This document shows positions 1 to 11,529 of a stretch of DNA of 64,000 bases, piece after piece. A program made the position numbers and the translations under genes. Where the stretch lies: positions 186,001 through 250,000 of the forward strand of contig BSBK01003559.1 in the NCBI GenBank assembly GCA_027943335.1. Reading direction: 5' to 3'. The notes under the pieces were generated by a model. The model saw only the letters and a list, made by a program, of their open reading frames with translations. It was not told the origin of the DNA and did no database searches. This DNA is from Chamaecyparis obtusa. Taxonomy: Eukaryota > Streptophyta > Pinopsida > Cupressales > Cupressaceae. Within the stretch, counting starts at the first letter, position 1. Every line of letters begins with the position of its first letter.

Positions 1-2
1 TT

Positions 3-152
3 GAAAGAAAAGAGGAAAAAAATAAAGAACCTGAAATTGATACAAATGTAGATGTATCTACAACTGACACAAAGCAAGAATCCCAAGGACATCAGACTGA
101 GGGAACAGTCAAAGGGAAGGATAAGGAAGAAAGTGTGTCAACCAAGCAAGAA
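3..152 (+). pseudogene. SIRE-like coiled-coil (envelope-like) ORF, left fragment
   Basis: An open frame of about 50 codons rich in Lys, Glu, Gln and Thr runs in from the window edge and stops where the LTR-derived DNA starts at 153. The same frame resumes at 16072 beyond the inserted Tat element, so the two pieces are halves of one ORF. Its product is hydrophilic and has no enzyme motif. In SIRE/Maximus Copia elements an envelope-like coiled-coil ORF lies between pol and the 3' LTR, which is the position here. That assignment is inference, because pol is outside the window. Confidence 0.5.
48..152 (+). repeat. 105-bp target-flank duplication, left copy
   Basis: These 105 bp recur at 16072-16176 with one difference that I can see (C/A near 73). 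They flank the Tat element on both sides. A normal Ty3/gypsy insertion duplicates about 5 bp, so this is about 20 times too long and needs another explanation. Confidence 0.9.
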
Positions 153-687
153 TTCCAATAGTAGGGGGTGTAGTTGTATTTGATCATGGTTAAACCTTGG
201 TTGAGTCCTTGGTTCCACCCTTTGAAGACAAAGCAAAGTTTGTGTCCTCAAAGTTTGGGACAAGTAGACAAGATCAATGGTCAAGATTCCTTTTCACTTT
301 GAGTGAATGAGATTGAATTTGGCTTGATCCATGTGAATGCCTTTCCTTTATTCTCATTGGTTGATTGATTTTCCTCTTTTTGTGGTTGTTGAGAGTAATT
401 AAGATTTATTAATTGATTTAAATGAATTTTTTTAGCCATGTACCCCTTGAATGGGTTGAATTTAATTTAATCCAATACTATACAATTAATTGAATTAATT
501 GTATTTTGATTTGATTGCACTTGATTAAAATGTTCTCAATTTTGATTGATCTCGAATTAAGACTTGATTTTCATTTTGATTGGCTAATTATGCATTGTGA
601 TTCAATTACTTCAATTTTGTCCTTGATTTTCCTTGATTTAACTTGATTTTCTTTGATTTTATCTTTGTCCATTTTCAGGTGATTACA
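153..687 (-). repeat. Truncated 3' LTR of the Tat element
   Basis: This 535-bp block aligns without evident gaps to 15537-16071 of the right LTR and shares its inner end (GTGATTACA). It lacks the 352 bp corresponding to 15185-15536, which contain the minus-strand TATA box, R and U5. The break falls only 4 bp upstream (in minus-strand sense) of the TATA box. Confidence 0.9.
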
Positions 688-730
688 AATGCCCCTTTTT
701 GAGTTGACGTGTGAAGCATGTCGATTCAAA
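688..730 (-). promoter_or_regulatory. Polypurine tract with abutting hairpin
   Basis: Read on the minus strand, a purine run (AAAAAGGGGCATT) ends exactly at the LTR edge, where the plus-strand primer is expected. Next to it, at 698-730, TTTGAGTTGAC pairs with GTCGATTCAAA. The same arrangement with different stem sequences occurs at 26002-26047 and 48329-48381. Confidence 0.75.
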
Positions 731-1328
731 GAATACTCTAATCTTGCTGATGACAAGTCCTGATTCATTGATGTTCGTTTGATGTCTTTGATGGTCGATC
801 CTTTGATTTGTGATACGAGATTGTTTTAGATATGATTGATATGAAAATCTCTTGATTGATGTGGTTCTTTGATGATCGTTCCTGATATGATGGTTGATTT
901 GATGATGGTTCTCGATATGATGTTTGATTCAATGATTGATCTCGATATGATAACTATTTTGATGATTGATTTCAATGCGATGCCCCATTTGTTTGATGAT
1001 GAAAAATTGATAAAAGCTTTCGCTTTGATTTGATGATCAGTCCCTCAATTTTTTGATGATGTTACTATTGATGTAGATCTGATTATCCGATGGTATACCC
1101 CCTCAGAAATGAAATAAAATTCATACTTGATTTAATCGTTGATTGACTTGGGATGATGTTGTTCATTTGATTTTAATAAAGTTCAAGTCTTTGATGAATT
1201 TTATTTGTATTTCCGATATCGATGTTGAATTCGTTTAATTTTAAATGCCCCGGTGTCAATTATTATGATGATCACATTATTTTATTAGGTCAAATGGGGT
1301 AACAATGTACTTGCATAGGTCAAAAACC
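731..1328. other. 3' untranslated interior of the Tat element
   Basis: No coding frame is visible. The stretch is AT-rich and dominated by repeated GATGAT and TTGAT words. A short segment near 1093 (ACCCCCTCAGAA) has counterparts near 31306 and 48661, so part of it is a shared module of this element group. Confidence 0.6.
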
Positions 1329-1340
1329 TATATAAAGGGG
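1329..1340 (+). promoter_or_regulatory. TATA box of the opposite-strand PMD gene
   Basis: TATATAAAGGGG lies 73 bp upstream of the exon-1 ATG and points away from the LTR promoter. The related element has TATAAAAGG at 31742, also within 100 bp upstream of the equivalent ATG. This conserved placement supports an internal promoter for the antisense gene. Confidence 0.65.
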
Positions 1341-1412
1341 TGAAAATCCCTTTTTACTATTCATTTACCATTTACTTTTGAATTTTACTCTCATTTGCCT
1401 TTTCCACTTTCC

Positions 1413-4137
1413 ATGATGTTTGTCCCTATCCGCGAGCATCAGTTCGAGAAATGCCAGCGATATCATCGGCTGCCTGGCTCAGGACCTCCGGTGAGTACTT
1501 GTACCTTTCCATTTTTTTCCATTTATTTCTTTTTTTCAAAATTTTCCAATTTTTTCCAGATAAACAACCCTTTTTGCCCTTTTTTTCCATGAATGGGTGC
1601 TTTTGCCACTTTTAAGGGTGCTTTCGCCTCTCAATGTGCACTTCCGCACTTTTCCACTGCACTTTCGCGAATCACTATGGCACTTTCGCTCACCAAATTT
1701 AAGCCCTTTTGTGCTTTTATAATTTCTTTGGGCGCTTTTGCCTAGGTTTAGCACTTCCACAACTTTAACCTGTGCTTTTGCTTAATTTTCACACTTTTAC
1801 ATCTTTTAAGAGCGCTTTTGATGTGCATTTGGGCGCTTTTGAATTTTTCTCCACTTTTGCAATATAGTTGTGCACTTTTACTCCTTTAGGCAGGGCTTTC
1901 GATGTTTGCCACTTTTTCTTAATAAATTAGCACTTTTGCTCTACAAAATTTTAGATTTTTAGATTTTTGACCAAGTTATAATTTTGTCGACGTTGTTAAT
2001 CGATTGTCAGGTTTATGTTCCCAATTTTTGAGATTTTGTAACAAGTTGTAAGGTGTCAGTTAGGGTTTAGTTATAGTTAGGATATTCGTTGTCAATCTAG
2101 ATCCAGATGATGGGTGAAGATAAAATTTCTATTCTATCTGTGTAGAAACATGAAATTTGATTGTGGTTTTGATAAGTGTTGATGAATTTTTGATTGACTT
2201 AGAATAATCCCAATAATTTTTGATTTCCTTTCTGATGTGTTTAAACTTTCTTTTTGTAGTTGGAGCTTGGTTCTTTACACATTCGCAGATCTTATCCATT
2301 GTCTTGGGACATGAATCCTACTTTGAGTGCTGCCGACTATTGACATATTGCCCGGTGTGGTCTATTGTTCCTTCTCTATCTTCCTCAATTTTGTGTGAAT
2401 TAGGGCCTTATTACTGCTATGGCTGAGCGTTGGCACTCAGACCATAACACATTCCATCTTCCTATGGGTGAGATGACCATCACCCCTGAGGATGTGTATT
2501 GTCTTCTCCGGTTGCCTACCCGAGGAGAGCTTGTGTACTATGATACTATGTATGATGGTTCAACCTATCGCCGAGTATTTGGTGATGCTTCCATTGGTGA
2601 TCAGCATATTTAGTGGGCTCAGTTCATTTCATTCCCTGTGTTACTTGTTGTTCTTGGTACTATTATTGGTGGCTTCCTACTTCCAAATCAGCGTGGTCAT
2701 GGATTTGCTATTGGTTGGGGTCTGATCTTAGAGGATTTGATGGCAGATCCTCATCATTTTGATTGGGGTTCCTATTTATTAGCATAATTATATCATGAGC
2801 TGCATATTGTCATGTACAAATGTTCCACTACTTTGACTACTGGAGCCATTTTATTGCAGTTGTGGACTTGGGAGCACCTCTCAGTGACACGTCCTATGAC
2901 TGCTCAAGATCATCTGACTGGTTGGCCATTTGCATGGATGTACAGTGGTATTATCAGGCAGACCCATATGGGTAAGCTTGATTACTAGTGATGTCATATA
3001 GATGACATGGATATTATCATTTGGAGGCCCTATCTTGGATGTGAGACTTGGCCAGAGGATGATAGTGAGCTTTCATATATGTTTTGTCCTTGTTGGATGA
3101 TTGGTCGGTCCACTTTTATGATTGAGAGATTCTTCTTCCACTGTGTGTTTCGTCAGTATGGGCGCATTCAAGATATGCCTCAGGGTGTAGCGATGTATGC
3201 TCATGTTTAGGCTGAGAGATCATTATGGGGCCCTTGTGTTGATTATGGCACAACTGTTTGAGAGATTTGGGATCTGGGGTATCGTCCTTGGAACCCTAGG
3301 TCATAGGTGATGGATGCTGGCATTAGAGATGAGTATGGTGCATGGCTACATAGGCATCCTTTTCCTAGATTTACTGATCCTACTGAGAGGATTCCTAGCA
3401 TTGAGGAGTTATCTGATGGAGATGATGGAGCTGATGAGGATGGGGGTGATGATGACGATGATGGAGATGGTGATGGAGGTGGCGGTCATGGTAGGATCAA
3501 GGGGTGACATGGAAGACGGGGTTGTCACAGAGCTAGAGTAGGTCGTATACAAATACCAGTGTTAGCTACTGCTCCTATTCCTCCTAGAGCTGGAGATCAG
3601 GGTGGAGGTGGATGGGTGGATAGACTTTTACATCAAGTGGCTAGAGTTTCTATACAGAGGCCTCCTGTTAGATGAGAGAGAGATGTTGATGTAGAGATTG
3701 CACAGGTGTTGCTTGATCAGGCACAAGGTGCTCCTGCTCAGTAGGTCATTCCTCCTTTGGTTCCTCTTGTTATTCCTTCTGTTGTTCCTACCATTCAGGC
3801 ACATGGTACTACTTTGATGCCTTCATCTTCATCACATCCTTCTTCTTCTTAGTTTGTTCCCCTATTGGGTGATCCATCTTCCTCTGCTCCCTCTTCTTAT
3901 ACTCCACTTCCACAGTCTGCTATAGCTCAGGGTTTTTCCCCCACCTCAGCATCGGATGTTGCTTCCTTGAAGACTCAGATATCTTCTATTTAGTAGCAGG
4001 TTTCACAGATGAGTTCTATGATGCAATCATTGATGGAAGCTATGAGTCAGCATGAATTATAGGCTAGTTCGAGCCATCCACCAGATAGTGCACCTGGTCC
4101 TCAAAATGTCGATGATGGTGATGATTCTCCTGCCTGA
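1413..4137 (+). pseudogene. Plant mobile domain (PMD) gene carried by the Tat element, two exons, decayed
   Basis: Exon 1 (1413-1490, 26 codons) ends at a consensus donor (CCG|GTGAGT). Exon 2 (2260-4137) follows an acceptor (CTTTTTGTAG) in the same phase. Exon 2 encodes a PMD signature (ERWHSDHNTFHLPMGEMT at about codons 56-73 of the exon), then Trp-rich PMD sequence, an acidic Asp/Gly stretch near 3430-3500 and a Ser/Pro-rich tail. About 14 in-frame stops, mostly TAG, break it. PMD proteins (MAIN/MAIL family) act in plant silencing, and PMDs are known to occur in Ty3/gypsy elements. The same two-exon arrangement, with alignable exon 1, occurs at 31825-34279. It lies convergent to pol, between pol and the 3' LTR. 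A role in countering or using host silencing is speculation. Confidence 0.8.
1600..1945 (+). repeat. Array of GYGCTTTTGC words in the PMD intron
   Basis: About 14 copies of a degenerate word (GCGCTTTTG, GCACTTTCGC, GTGCTTTTGC) are spaced irregularly inside the intron between 1490 and 2260. This is not a simple tandem repeat, because the spacers are unrelated. The same word, in the same orientation relative to transcription, fills the gag leader at 14690-15085. Confidence 0.8.
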
Positions 4138-5973
4138 GTGGTCTCATATATTTATGAGCTTTCCTTTCCTTGTTATTATCGACACATTGGATTTATGTTG
4201 TATCATTTTTTATCAGTTGATGTTTATTTGTTGATACTTTGATATGTGATTTGGACAATGATCTCTAGATATTGCTTTCTTGATGATCATGTTATAGACT
4301 TTGATTTCTTGCTCATTTATGATGATGGTACCATGGACTCTGATACTTTGATTGATTTGACTATATATGATGTCATCATGTGTTGGATTTCTTTCCAGAT
4401 GTTTCGTATGATATGTAGCTCTATGATTCTATATGATTTTGTTTTATTTTTGCAGAATGGAATTTTCTCATGTATGCATATGTCCTAATGATGGTGAAAT
4501 GGTTGTCTTATATATGACATAGAATAGATAAATGCTATGTAATGGTTTTACTTACTTTATGTTATTGATGGATATTAGATAGATAATGAATCTATTGCTT
4601 TTGATATGTAGATGTGATGCAATGATGGTCTTTCAATGATATATGTATGAATGGTACTATTATAAATGAGATGTTTGTAATGAATGATTTTAATGAATGT
4701 AATGGTTTTTCCTTAATGCAATGTTATGGATGCAGTTTGATGTTGCTAATGACCTTTCTCATGCGTGAACTTTAAAGATAATGATGAACTTAATAATGTA
4801 TGATCCTAATAATTCAAATGTCAGACACATCTAAATTAATGCAAGACTTAAATGATAATGATTTAATTAATGCAAGTAACCTAATGCAATGCACTTTGTT
4901 TTTGATTTCCAACACACTCGATCTTATATAATTGGTTTTTGATGATCTTTTAATTGTTTGATTTGCATACACCCCCTTTTTTATTTAATTTCCCCTCTTG
5001 CACATTAAACTAAGTAAGGAAAAACAATATATACAATGCACTTAATCTAAAATGAATGCAGCTAACTGTCATTATTCAAAATTTGGAGCTTATTTTCATC
5101 ATTGAGCGCTTTTGGAATCCTGTTTTAGTACAACCATCACTAGTTTAACTATGATGATATGAATACTTTTCACCTCTTTGTTTTCTTTCCCATCAGTCTC
5201 TTCGGTATGACTATCACTAATTGAAGCCAATCATGAGAGTGCGAATACCGATTTTGTCAGATTCTATGTTGCAAGTGGATTTTGGTATTATGATATTGAA
5301 GATCAGAATAGCCAAGGTATCTATTTGCGTAAACAAGCAGAAATCTCAATTTTATCGTATATACAAGTCCTCGATGATTCTTTGATGATCACATCCTTAG
5401 ACAAATAATACATGATTCAAAACTTTGATTTTAAGATAGTCATTCAGAAATCAAGAAAATATCATCCTTTCATCATCAAGAAAATATCATCCTTTCAATT
5501 AGGTGACCAAAATCTTTGAGGTATTTGCAAATGCAACCGTGGGGTTTTATTATGCAATATGTATAAATGATGGCGAATGCAATAATTAAAAGATGACCTT
5601 CTAGGTATGCAACTGACTTGGACTTTCAATGGCGCCTGTTTACCAGGTTTTCACCGATTGAATGGATCTAGCTCTTTTTTTCTATTTTTAAAGCTTTTCT
5701 CTTTTTTTGCTACCAAGGTGCCTATTTGCTAGGTTTTCAACAAGGCACTTTTTTCTTTTTCTAATTTTTTTGAATTTTTCTCTTTTTCAATTTTTTTCTT
5801 TTCTTTTCTTAGGATCATATATGAATGTTTTTGCTTTCTTCATGCTCAATTTTTCACTGTTTTTGATCTTTTCTGCTTTTCAAATGTTTTGGTATTTTTC
5901 AGGATCTCTTTTCACTATGTATAATACATATGATGCTACTCCATCTGATACTCTTTATCCTCTTTTGTCTTCC
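4138..5973. other. Noncoding region between convergent PMD gene and pol
   Basis: There is no convincing gene; short Met/Ile-rich frames here are AT-rich noise. Two modules recur in the other Tat-type elements: one at about 5090-5300 (GAGCGCTTTTGG then TACAACC..TCACTAG; compare 34960-35110 and 49205-49330) and one at about 5627-5750 (ACCAAGGTGCC, AGGTTTTCA, AAGGCAC, then a long T-run; compare 35930-36130 and 50021-50120). Lying between convergent transcripts, they may hold 3'-end signals. Confidence 0.6.
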
Positions 5974-7319
5974 TCATGTGTAGAACTTCTTGAGATGTAT
6001 GCTATTGATTGGCTCTTGTAGTTCTTCACCATCACAATCTGCTAGTTTGTATGTGTCGGTCCCAAAATTTTCAACAATGAGAAATGGTCCTAACCAGTTT
6101 GCTTCCCATTTTCCTTTCTTTTCTCACTCTACTTGGTTCTTAGGATTTTCTCTCAAAACTAAATCCCCTATTTGAAATGTCCTTGGCTTGATGTGTTTAT
6201 TGTAAGATCTTGACATCCTATTTTGGTAAACCTTTAAGTGATCAAATGCTTGCTTTTGTTTTTCATCTAAAATTTCTAGCTCTTGTAGCCTTGTAACCCT
6301 ATAGTCTTCTTCATTGATCAACCCATGCATAGATATTCTCAAAGATGGAAGTTCCACCTCTAAAGGAAATACTGCTTCTGTGTCAAAGACTAAGGAGAAA
6401 GGTGTAGCTCCTGTTGGCATTTTGATAATAGTTCTATAAGCCCACAAGGTTGGGTTTATCTTGATGTGCCAATCCCTTCCTGAATTATCCATTGTTCTTT
6501 TCAAAATTTTCAAGATATTTTTATTTGTTGATTCGGCTTGCCCATTACCTTGAGGGTAATAGATTGAAGAGGAATGATGAATCATATGAAACTTAGTGCA
6601 TAATTCCGTTAAGTCTTTGTTCTTGAAATGCCTTGCATTATCCGTTAAGATGGCATGAGGTATGCCATATCTACAAATTATGTGATTAAGGATAAACAAA
6701 GAAATTTGTTTGCCTATTGCAGTTGATAGGGGTACAGCTTCCACCTACTTAGTAAAATATTCAACTGATGTGATGATAAATTTATGACCATTCAAAGATG
6801 GTGGATAAATTATCCCTATTAGGTCTATCCCCCACTGATAAAATGGCCATGGTTTTGTCATAGGATGAAGTTCTTATGCAGGTGCATGTATCAAATTCTC
6901 GTGGAATTGACATTTCTTACAAGTTTTTGCAAAGTCACATGAATCTTTTTCCATGGTAGGCCAAAAATATCCTATCCTTAGAAGTTTCTTGGCTAGGGAT
7001 AATCCGTTTGAGTGTGATCCACAAATTCCTTCATGGATTTCTCGTAAGGCTAAATTTGATTCTTCCTCTTCTAAACACCTAAGGAGCATTCCGTCAAGAC
7101 TTTTTCGATACAATGTTTTAGAAACTATAGTATATTTGGCGGCTTATCGAATGAAGCTTTTCTTTTGGTTTTTGGTTTGGTTTAAGGGAAGGATTTGATC
7201 CTTTAAGTAAGTATAAATTGGGCCATACCAGGGTGATTCATTTGTAGTTAGAAAACAAATGGTGTGAGGGTGGGTTGGGTCATACATGGGTTGAATTACT
7301 TCTTCTACCAAGAACTCGT
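5974..7319 (-). pseudogene. pol (IN): Integrase domain of Tat polyprotein
   Basis: This domain inserts the element's cDNA. The zinc-binding module (His...His...CKKCQ) lies at about 7060-6895. The catalytic core keeps its D,D,E triad: Asp in WGIDLIG near 6827, Asp in LTDNARHF near 6645 and Glu in GQAEST near 6535. A C-terminal segment (LGPFLIV...HLKKFY) ends at a TGA at 5974. The frame is the same as RNase H but is broken by several stops (near 6120, 6747, 6874 and 7165), one of them at the Trp of a TKWVEAVP-type motif. No chromodomain is visible, as expected for Tat. Confidence 0.85.
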
Positions 7320-7760
7320 ATCTAGCATTCTAATCAGGTGTCTGCAAAAGTGAGGCCAAAGTTTCCATAGCATCTGCTGCTTTGTTCTTTTCTCTTGGCA
7401 CTTGCTCAAATGTAATGAGTATGAAATACTTCTTGAGATTGTCCACCATGGTTTTGTATGGTACCAATTTGTCATCCTTTTTTTGATATTCTTCATTAAC
7501 TTGATTTATGATCAATTGTGAATCTCCATAGAATTTTAATTCTGTCACTTTCCACTCTAATGCCAGCTTCATTCCAATAGCCAATGCTTCATATTCTGCT
7601 ATATTGTTTGTGCATTGAAATAAAAAAATTTAGGATTTTGGGATAGTAGAGCCTTGAGGAGTGATGAGAAGTATGCCCGCTCCTGATCCATGATGAGTGT
7701 AAGAACCATCAAAATAAAGTTGCCATGTTTTTGCCTCAACATTCACAATCTTTGAATATG
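7320..7760 (-). pseudogene. pol (aRNH): Second (archaeal-type) RNase H, aRNH
   Basis: All four acidic catalytic positions are visible: Asp in YFDGSYTHHGSG, Glu in NNIAEYEALA, Asp in YGDSQLIINQV and Asp in NKAADAMETLA. A second RNase H after the normal one is the diagnostic feature of the Tat clade (Ogre/Retand-like) and probably completes RNA primer removal. The frame has a stop near 7630 and another at its end. Confidence 0.85.
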
Positions 7761-8216
7761 GGAATTCAATTTGTATAGGGTGATCATCATGAAGTGGTGC
7801 TTTTGCTAATTGGTCCGCAATGACTTATCCTTTGATTGATTTTCTATCAACATATTCTATGTCGAATTCACTCAATATCATCACCCACTTGGCTAGTCTT
7901 CCATTCAATGTTGTTTTGCTTAACAGATACTTCAAAGGGTCAATTTTGGCAATGAGCCTTATCTTGTGGGCTAGCATATAATGGCATAATTTTTGTGAAG
8001 CAAAAACTACAGCCAAGCATGCCCTTTCCATAAATGTATAGTTTAGCTCATATTTGACTAAGGTTCTACTAATGTAGTAAATTGCCTTCTCTTTTCCTGT
8101 TTCATCCTCTTGTGCTAAAAGTGCCCCCAATGAATTTTCCATTGTTGAAATGTATAAGATCAAGGGCTTGCCTCTAATAGGTGGCATCAAGATTGGTGGA
8201 TTCATAAGATATTTCT
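7761..8216 (-). pseudogene. pol (RNH): RNase H domain of Tat polyprotein
   Basis: The usual gypsy RNase H follows RT: LYISTMENSLGALLAQ, then YYISRTLVKYELNY, then KWVMILSEFDIEYVDRKS. It degrades the RNA of the RNA/DNA hybrid during reverse transcription. It lies in a different frame from the upstream RT, so a frameshift occurred near 8210; homology to other Tat elements implies a continuous frame originally. A stop follows at about 7823. Confidence 0.85.
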
Positions 8217-9575
8217 TTAATATATTATAAAGGCTTCTTCACACTTTTCATCCCATTTGAATATTGTATCTTTGTGCAAGAGTTGATTGAAATTGTGGCA
8301 TTTTTCTACTAATTGGGAGATAAATCTCCTAATGGATTGGATTCTTCCTTGTAAAGATTGCATCTGACTAATGTTCTTGGGTGCTTCCATTTCCATTATA
8401 GCCTTTACTTTAGTGGGATCAACCTCTATCCCTTTGGTAGATACAATATAGCCTAAGAGTTTGCCGGATTGAACTCCGAATGCACATTTCTTTGGGTTGA
8501 GTCTCACTTTGAATTCTTCTAGCCTTTCAAAAAATTTTGCCAAAATTGGAAGATGTTCTTTTCTTGAATGAGATTTGCCTAATATGTCATCCAAATAATC
8601 CTCCATGAATTTATGCCTCATATCATGAAATATTATGGTCATTGCTCTTTGATAGGTTGCTCCTACATTCTTTAACCCAAATGGCATAACATTCCAGCAA
8701 AATGTACCCCATGCACATGTAAAATCAGTCTTATCTTGGTCTTCTAGTGGTATCTTTATCTGATTATACCCACTAAACCCATCCATGAGTGAGAACATAG
8801 AGTGCCCTGCTGTTAAATCTACAATGACATCAATACTCAAAAGTGGAAAATCATCCTTAGGACATGCCAAGTTTAAGTCTCTAAAGTCCATGCAGATTCT
8901 GATGGATTTGTCTACTTTTGATACTGGCACTATATTTGAGATCCATTGTGCATAATCAATGGCCCTTATAAATCCCACTTTCAATAGTTTTTCTAACTCC
9001 ACTTTGACAAGTAGGGCTATATGAGGATGCATTTTCCTTAATTTTTGCTTAACGGGTTTTGCTCCTTCCTTGATATTGAGATGATGCGTTATCAAATTTG
9101 GGTCTAAACCTGACATATCATCATAAGACCATGTGAAGTTAACTTGTCTTTCTTTAAAGAACTTAATGAATTTTATCCTTTCTTCACTAGATAGGGATGC
9201 TGCTAAGTGGATGAACTTTGGCTTTGTTTCTGATCCAATGTTTATCTTTTCTGTTAGCTTGATTAAGATCAAAGATCTTTCTTCATAGTTTTCTGGTAGA
9301 ACATCCAAAATCCCTTCCACAGGTGCCTCAGTTGGGTTTTCACCTTTGGAAACATTCTTTATTTCTTTGTTTTTTTCTTGATCTAATGTTGTCACAAAGT
9401 GGTTTTCAACACTTGATTCTTTTCCTTTTCTATTTTTTTTTATTTTTTCATTTTTTCTCAGATTAGAAGTTTGGATGCTCCCTTTGATCATTTCTTCCTG
9501 ATATTCTCTGATAGCAGAAGGTTCAACCGCATTGAGGTATTGGGACACGATGTTGTCATTCAAGAAAATTGGCAA
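8217..9575 (-). pseudogene. pol (RT): Reverse transcriptase of Tat polyprotein
   Basis: This frame of about 450 codons carries the RT blocks in order: RICMDFRDLNLACPKDDFPL, SLMDGFSGYNQI, WNVMPFGLKNVGATYQRAM, catalytic YLDD (in MEDYLDDILGKS) and the connection segment ending in FKWDEKCEEAF. It is the longest intact piece of the element's pol. The N-terminal 130 codons are a Lys/Glu-rich linker. It shares a frame with gag, protease and the G-patch region. Confidence 0.9.
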
Positions 9576-10829
9576 GGTAGTTGGTTCAATGGCATCTCAT
9601 TCAATTAAGTCCGGGCAAATGAGAGTTAATGGGTCAACACTTGGGTTTGTCTCAATTGGGTTTAAGGTGTAGATCTCATTATTGGAAGGTTCATACATTG
9701 TATCTTGAAAATCTCAGACATGGGCTTCGTCTAAATGTTCTAAAGAAGAAGGATCAAAGTCCCCCTCACTAGAGTCCTCTCAGGTTTCTGTGGGATAGAA
9801 CTCATGTGGATTAAACCTAGCATTTGATTCTTCCATAGTAGGTCTCCATGAAGGAACGTATGGTTCGCCTACCCACTGATTGATTTATATCTCTATACTT
9901 GGTACATCATTTAGAATCATTTGGCTAGAACTAAATGCTTGATTTAAAGTTGATTCTGTCATGGGTCCTTTATTTTTGGTAGAAGCATAGGTATGAATAA
10001 CATCAATACCCTTGTCTTGGCATGACTCATCTGATAGGGTCTCCCATTCCCATTCATTAGAATCCTCATCACTATGAGACTCTAATTGTAATATTTGGCT
10101 ATAAAGTTGGGGATGATGTTTTTGAGTGTATCCTTCTTCAAGATACCCTATTCCTACTTTCTCCTTAGAATCTCGCCATGTACTTTCTAAGGGTTCAATG
10201 ATCCCTTCATTCTTTGTACGTAGAGGTCCTTGACCTTTGTATCCCATCTTTTGCATGATTTTAAACCCTTTCCCATATTGATGTATGGGAATGGTTATAT
10301 TTTGGATATGTTTGACATGGGCACTTGATTCTTCATCCTTGTACAACCAGTTCAAAATTTCATTGTCCTCTTCATCCATGGCGGATGATGTACTTTCCCT
10401 CACAAAGTTATCATTATATCTATGAGGCAAATTTGAGGGTTTCCCAAAGGACTTGGGTGATAAAGGTAGATCCATCATAGATAAGGAGTATTCACCTACT
10501 CTCTTTTGCTTAATCTTACATTGTTTATCAAAAATTTGCATCATTTGGTCCATCTTTTGATAATGGGCCTCTTTGGTGAATACTTGAGTAGCTTGTATAT
10601 GATCTTCTTTTATTTCTTCAATAATTTTATCCTTGTTAACCCTCTCTTTTCCTTTAGTTGAGGTAGTTGGGTTAATGAGTTTTGGTTTGTCTTCAATAAT
10701 AACTTCTTCTTCCATCTTTGCCTTTCCCTTCAACCAAGAAGTGTTCTTAGAATTTTGACCTTGCTCTACTTGCTCAGGTATGGACCCTTCAGCATTGTGT
10801 GGAACCAATGAATCATTGATAGGCTCGAC
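9576..10829 (-). pseudogene. Linker with G-patch motif between protease and RT
   Basis: The frame of gag and RT runs through this stretch, with stops at about 9882 and downstream. At 10285-10133 a G-patch is recognisable: KGFKIMQKMGYKGQGPL, then EGIIEPLE and finally VGIGYLEEG. G-patches are Gly-rich RNA-binding or helicase-activating modules, known after the protease of betaretroviruses. The rest of the linker is acidic and Ser/Lys-rich with no domain I recognise. A weaker G-patch sits in the same place in the older Tat copy (40875-41025). Confidence 0.75.
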
Positions 10830-11529
10830 ATTATTACAATATTGGAATGGATTTAGATCTCCACTTACCATTATCTCTTGACCTAGATATGGGAATTTTA
10901 AGCATTGATGATAATTTGAAGGAACGGCTTGCATTTTGTGGATCCATGGCCTTCCTAAAAAAATATTGTAAGTCAACTTTAAGTCTAACACTTGGCATAT
11001 GGTCTCTTTTTGCATGGGACCAACTCTTATGGGTAAGACTATAACTCCTCTTGATGCTCTTTCTTCATCATCGTAGGCTTTTATTGTTATTTTCTTCTTT
11101 GGGTCAATAGCCTACTTAGAAAATTGTAGGGCTTTTACCAAGCTAAGGGTACAAATATTTAGGCTAGCACCTCCATCTATAAGGACTCTTTTCACCCTAT
11201 GCTTGTGGATCAACACTTCTATGTGTAAGGGCAGATTTTGGGGATGATTAAGAGACATGTCATCTTGTTTGGAAAATGATAGGCAATGAGGTGTGATTAG
11301 GTGCCCTACCATATTTTGGAATTTGTCTACCTCCAAATTTAGAGGCACATTTGTTTCCAACAAGGCTTTTTCCAAGATATCCTTATGAATTGGTGATAGT
11401 TTGAGCAGCTCAAGAATAGAAATTTGAGTGGGAGTTCTTTGAAATTGATCTACCAAGTTGTATTGCTTTGGTGATGATGTTGAATCTTGGTTTGATATCA
11501 CCACTTTTGGAGCATTAGTAGGTAGGATA
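10830..11529 (-). pseudogene. pro: Aspartic protease of Tat polyprotein
   Basis: VLIDGGASLNICTLSLVKAL gives the catalytic Asp-Gly-Gly loop near 11175, and IFLGRPWIHKMQA near 10940 is the second conserved block (ILGRPW type) of retroviral-type proteases. It would cut the polyprotein. A stop lies between the two blocks (about 11110), so this copy is dead. It shares the gag frame. Confidence 0.85.

Noticed and set aside
4052..4488. Met/Ile-rich plus-strand frames after the PMD gene
   Set aside because: AT-rich, GATGAT-dominated DNA; the first overlaps the PMD tail out of frame and neither has a recognisable domain.
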